DNA of 7,606 nucleotides from CAZAQB01 sp964487155. Its GTDB lineage: Bacteria > Pseudomonadota > Gammaproteobacteria > Nitrococcales > Nitrococcaceae. Positions 5,691 through 7,606 of the stretch are shown piece after piece. Location: assembly GCA_964487155.1 (NCBI GenBank), contig CAZAQB010000157.1, positions 1 through 7,606 of the forward strand, written 5' to 3'. How positions within the stretch are numbered: position 1 is the stretch's first letter; the number at the start of each line of letters is the position of its first letter. The position numbers and the translations under genes are program-made. The notes under the pieces are model-generated. The model made no database searches and was not told the DNA's origin. It saw nothing but the letters and a program-made list of their open reading frames with translations.

Positions 5691-6509
5691 ATGCCCGAGC
5701 TGCCCGAGGTTGAAACCACCCGGCGGGGCCTGCAGCCCCACCTGCTGGGCCGGCGCGTGCTGGAGCTTGTGGTGCGCGACCCCCGGCTGCGCTGGCCGGT
5801 GGCTCCGGAACTGGCCCCCTGGGCGGCCGGCCGGGCGGTGAGCTCGGTGCAGCGGCGCGGCAAGTACCTGATCCTGGACCTGGATGGGGGTGGCCTGCTG
5901 GTGCACCTGGGCATGTCCGGGAGCCTGCGCCTGGTGCCGGGGGCGGAGCCGCCGGGACGCCACGCCCACTGGGACCTGCGCCTGGACGAGGGGCGGCGGC
6001 TGCGCTTCACCGATCCGCGGCGCTTCGGCAGCCTGCACCGCTGGCAGGGAGACCCCTCCAGCCATCCCCTGCTCCGGGAACTCGGCCCGGAGCCCCTGGG
6101 GCCGGGTTTCCACGGCGACTATCTGTACCGTCGCTCGCGGGGCCGGCGCCTGGCCGTGAAGTCGTTCCTGATGGATGCTCGCGTGGTCGCCGGGGTGGGC
6201 AACATCTACGCCAACGAGGCGCTGTTTCTGGCCGGACTGCCGCCGGGCCGGGCCGCGGGCCGCATCGGGCCGGAGCGCTACACTCGGCTGGCGGCCGCGG
6301 TGCGCTCGGTGCTGGAGGACGCCATCGCCGCCGGGGGCACAACGCTGCGGAACTTCACCAGCGGTGACGGCCGCCCCGGCTATTTCCGCCAGCGGCTGCG
6401 GGTGTATGGTCGGACAGGGGCCGGCTGCCCGGTCTGCGGCACCCCGGTGCAGGAGCGCCGCCAAGGCCAGCGGTCGACCTTCTTCTGTCCCCGCTGCCAG
6501 CGGTGCTGA
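5691..6509 (+). CDS. mutM: Formamidopyrimidine-DNA glycosylase (Fpg/MutM)
   Basis: This 272-aa base-excision repair enzyme removes 8-oxoguanine and formamidopyrimidines and cuts the strand by beta,delta-elimination. The N-terminus MPELPEVETTRRGL supplies the catalytic proline (P2, exposed after Met removal) and glutamate E3, with E6 also kept. K58 in QRRGKYL is the conserved active-site lysine. HLGMSG (72-77) and FTDPRRFG (106-113) line the DNA-binding cleft. The helix-two-turn-helix is at about 161-187 (VAGVGNIYANEALF). The C-terminal zinc finger has C246, C249, C266 and C269, with the DNA-contacting arginine in QRST. All key residues are present and the length is normal, so the enzyme should be active; C272 as the last residue is a small extra. 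It starts 7 nt after the GldG-like gene and is probably transcribed with it. Nei is excluded because the protein begins PELPE and has the Fpg-type insert. Confidence 0.97.
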   Translation: MPELPEVETTRRGLQPHLLGRRVLELVVRDPRLRWPVAPELAPWAAGRAVSSVQRRGKYLILDLDGGGLLVHLGMSGSLRLVPGAEPPGRHAHWDLRLDEGRRLRFTDPRRFGSLHRWQGDPSSHPLLRELGPEPLGPGFHGDYLYRRSRGRRLAVKSFLMDARVVAGVGNIYANEALFLAGLPPGRAAGRIGPERYTRLAAAVRSVLEDAIAAGGTTLRNFTSGDGRPGYFRQRLRVYGRTGAGCPVCGTPVQERRQGQRSTFFCPRCQRC

Positions 6510-6522
6510 CCGGCGGGGGTGC

Positions 6523-6530
6523 AGGGGAGG
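6523..6530 (+). promoter_or_regulatory. Ribosome binding site deciding a TTG start of the phosphoesterase
   Basis: AGGGGAGG lies 5 nt ahead of the in-frame TTG at 6536-6538. No comparable sequence precedes the upstream in-frame GTG at 6503, which also overlaps the mutM stop. The site therefore favours the TTG as the true start. Confidence 0.65.
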
Positions 6531-6535
6531 CACTC

Positions 6536-7483
6536 TTGGGCGACGACACTGCAACGAGCTTTCCGGAGCTGAAGGCCCTGGCGCGGCGGGTGGGCCGGCT
6601 GCACCTGCGCCAGCGCCTGGGCATCGAGGGGGAAGCGCCGGTGTTCGGGCCGGGCCGCACCTGGTTCCATCCGGAACACTCCCCCATGGCCCACCATCTG
6701 CTGCTGGCGGCGCTGCGCCTGCTGGGCTTGTACGGCTGGGGCCAGCGTAACGCCTGGGACATCCGAGTGAGGCGCAACGCGGTGACCCTGCCGGGCCTGC
6801 CGCGGTCCCTGGACGGCCTGCGCCTGCTGCACCTCACCGACCTGCATCTGGACTCCCACCCCCGTTTCCCGGAACTGCTGGCGGCGGCGGTGGCGCCCCT
6901 GGAATACGATCTGTGCGTGTTCACCGGAGACTACCGCTATCGAACCTTCGGCCCCATGGAGCCGGCCCTGTCCGGCATGGAGGCCGTGCTCGGGGCCATC
7001 AAGGGGCCGACATACGCGGTACTGGGCAACCACGACTCTCTGCGCATGGTGCCGGCCCTGGAGCGGCTCGGGGTGCGGGTGCTGCTGAACGAGTCGGAGG
7101 AGATACGGCCCGGATTCCACCTGGTCGGGGTCGACGACCCCCACTACTTCCGGGCCGACAACCTGGAAAAGGCCTGCGAGAGCCTGCCGGAGGAGGCAGC
7201 TTCGGTGCTGCTCTGTCATTCCCCGGAGCTGTACCGGCAGGCGGCCCACTGTGGTCTCGGGCTGATGCTCTGCGGCCACACCCACGGCGGGCAGATCTGT
7301 CTGCCCGGCGGCTGGCCCCTGTTCACCAACGCCGACTGCCCGAAGCCGCTGGCCCGCGGCGGGCCCTGGCGCCACGCCGAACTGCAGGGTTACACCTCGG
7401 TGGGTGCGGGTTCGTCGGTGCTGGACGTGCGCTTCAACTGTCCGCCGGAGGTCGTGGTGCACACCCTGCACAGCCCGGACTGA
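6536..7483 (+). CDS. YaeI-like calcineurin-type metallophosphoesterase
   Basis: This 315-aa protein of the calcineurin-like phosphoesterase superfamily uses a dinuclear metal centre to cleave phosphoesters. Counting from the TTG start, the metal-binding motifs appear in order: DLHLD (D102, H104), GDYR (D132), GNHD (N165, H166), CHSPE (H228) and GHTHGG (H248, H250). The set is complete, so it should be active. The N-terminal 90 residues (ALARRVGRLHLRQRLGIEGE, then a moderately hydrophobic stretch LLLAALRLLGLYGW) may associate with the membrane; no signal peptide is seen. The C-terminal GWPLFTNADCPKPLARG and QGYTSVGAGSS are characteristic of a gammaproteobacterial YaeI-like subgroup. YaeI itself acts on model phosphodiesters, and its natural substrate is unsettled. 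It is the last gene of the ABC-mutM run, 26 nt after mutM. A GTG at 6503 would add 11 residues but lacks a Shine-Dalgarno sequence. Confidence 0.92.
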   Translation: MGDDTATSFPELKALARRVGRLHLRQRLGIEGEAPVFGPGRTWFHPEHSPMAHHLLLAALRLLGLYGWGQRNAWDIRVRRNAVTLPGLPRSLDGLRLLHLTDLHLDSHPRFPELLAAAVAPLEYDLCVFTGDYRYRTFGPMEPALSGMEAVLGAIKGPTYAVLGNHDSLRMVPALERLGVRVLLNESEEIRPGFHLVGVDDPHYFRADNLEKACESLPEEAASVLLCHSPELYRQAAHCGLGLMLCGHTHGGQICLPGGWPLFTNADCPKPLARGGPWRHAELQGYTSVGAGSSVLDVRFNCPPEVVVHTLHSPD

Positions 7484-7490
7484 GCGAAGA

Positions 7491-7520
7491 TGCCGGATGC
7501 GCTTCGCTTATCCGGCCTAC
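7491..7520 (-). repeat. REP-type palindromic element with GTAG foot
   Basis: GCCGGAT (7492-7498) pairs with ATCCGGC (7510-7516), and GCG (7499-7501) pairs with CGC (7505-7507) around a CTT loop, leaving an unpaired TT (7508-7509). Read on the minus strand, it begins with GTAG (7520-7517) directly before the stem. E. coli REP sequences share this layout: a GTAG foot, a GCCGGAT stem and a two-base bulge at the same place. It starts 8 nt past the phosphoesterase stop codon, the usual extragenic location, where such hairpins can stabilise mRNA or affect termination. No T-run follows, so it is not an intrinsic terminator. Confidence 0.78.
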
Positions 7521-7606
7521 GGTACTGGGTATGGGGCAAGATTTCGCCGTGACCTGGGCCATGGCAAGGCCTGGACCGAATTCAATACTCGCCGCAGCCT
7601 GCGTAG
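7521..7606. other. Unassigned intergenic tail at the right edge
   Basis: No gene is supported in these 86 bases. GC is lower than in the flanking genes (about 61% over 7484-7606). A short frame from the ATG at 7531 stays open to the edge but has no ribosome binding site and no recognisable protein. The last four bases are GTAG, the same foot motif as in the REP element but in the opposite orientation, so a second, inverted REP could begin exactly at the window edge. Confidence 0.4.

Noticed and set aside
5241..6554. A 437-aa open frame on the minus strand across the GldG-like gene and mutM
   Set aside because: It has no recognisable motif, is Pro/Arg/Ala/Gly-rich, and spans the junction of two well-supported plus-strand genes.
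6380..7471. A 363-aa open frame on the minus strand opposite the phosphoesterase
   Set aside because: It is a shadow frame with Gln/His/Arg-rich composition, while the plus strand shows all metallophosphoesterase motifs.
7531..7606. Start of a new gene running off the right edge (ATG at 7531 or 7561)
   Set aside because: There is no ribosome binding site, no recognisable protein start, and the codon pattern lacks the strong third-position GC of the neighbours.

Overview
The window looks like chromosomal DNA from a high-GC gammaproteobacterium, with coding GC roughly 70% or more by eye. Ectothiorhodospiraceae-like purple or alkaliphilic sulfur bacteria are a tentative guess. The grounds are a gammaproteobacterial-type 78-aa L28 and a cysteine-free 51-aa L33 encoded side by side, a classical MutM, and E. 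coli-like sigma-70 and sigma-32 promoter sequences. I see no insertion sequence, integrase, phage gene, tRNA, rRNA or CRISPR array.

Layout. (1) Bases 1-146 are gene-free and much less GC-rich (50% over bases 1-100); they end in a long hairpin just past hsp20. (2) 147-584, minus strand: a small heat-shock protein (Hsp20). (3) 585-768: a divergent control region with a near-consensus sigma-32 promoter facing hsp20 and a sigma-70 promoter facing the ribosomal genes, their -35 boxes 18 bp apart. (4) 769-1180: rpmB-rpmG (L28, L33), closed by a strong intrinsic terminator at 1201-1255. (5) 1356-2576: an EAL-HDOD (YuxH-type) signalling protein. (6) 2577-2763: a 187-nt gap with several possible hairpins. 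(7) 2764-7483: a tight five-gene run made of ABC ATPase, ABC-2 permease, a GldG-like auxiliary protein, MutM and a YaeI-like metallophosphoesterase. (8) 7484-7606: a REP-type palindrome and then an unassigned tail.

How the genes relate. The Hsp20 and ribosomal parts are housekeeping or stress functions with clear promoters. The three ABC genes overlap by 1 and 4 nt and should form one membrane complex of the GldA-GldF-GldG type, whose substrate in non-gliding bacteria is not known to me. MutM (8-oxoguanine repair) and the phosphoesterase follow with almost no spacing, so they are probably co-transcribed with the transporter; whether this reflects shared function or only shared transcription cannot be told from sequence.

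Nothing here amounts to a clearly undescribed system. The most worthwhile leads are the GldAFG-like triad of unknown substrate, the REP element with E. coli-like architecture at the right end (with a second GTAG at the very last bases), the strong sigma-32 promoter, and the structured leader before the ABC operon.
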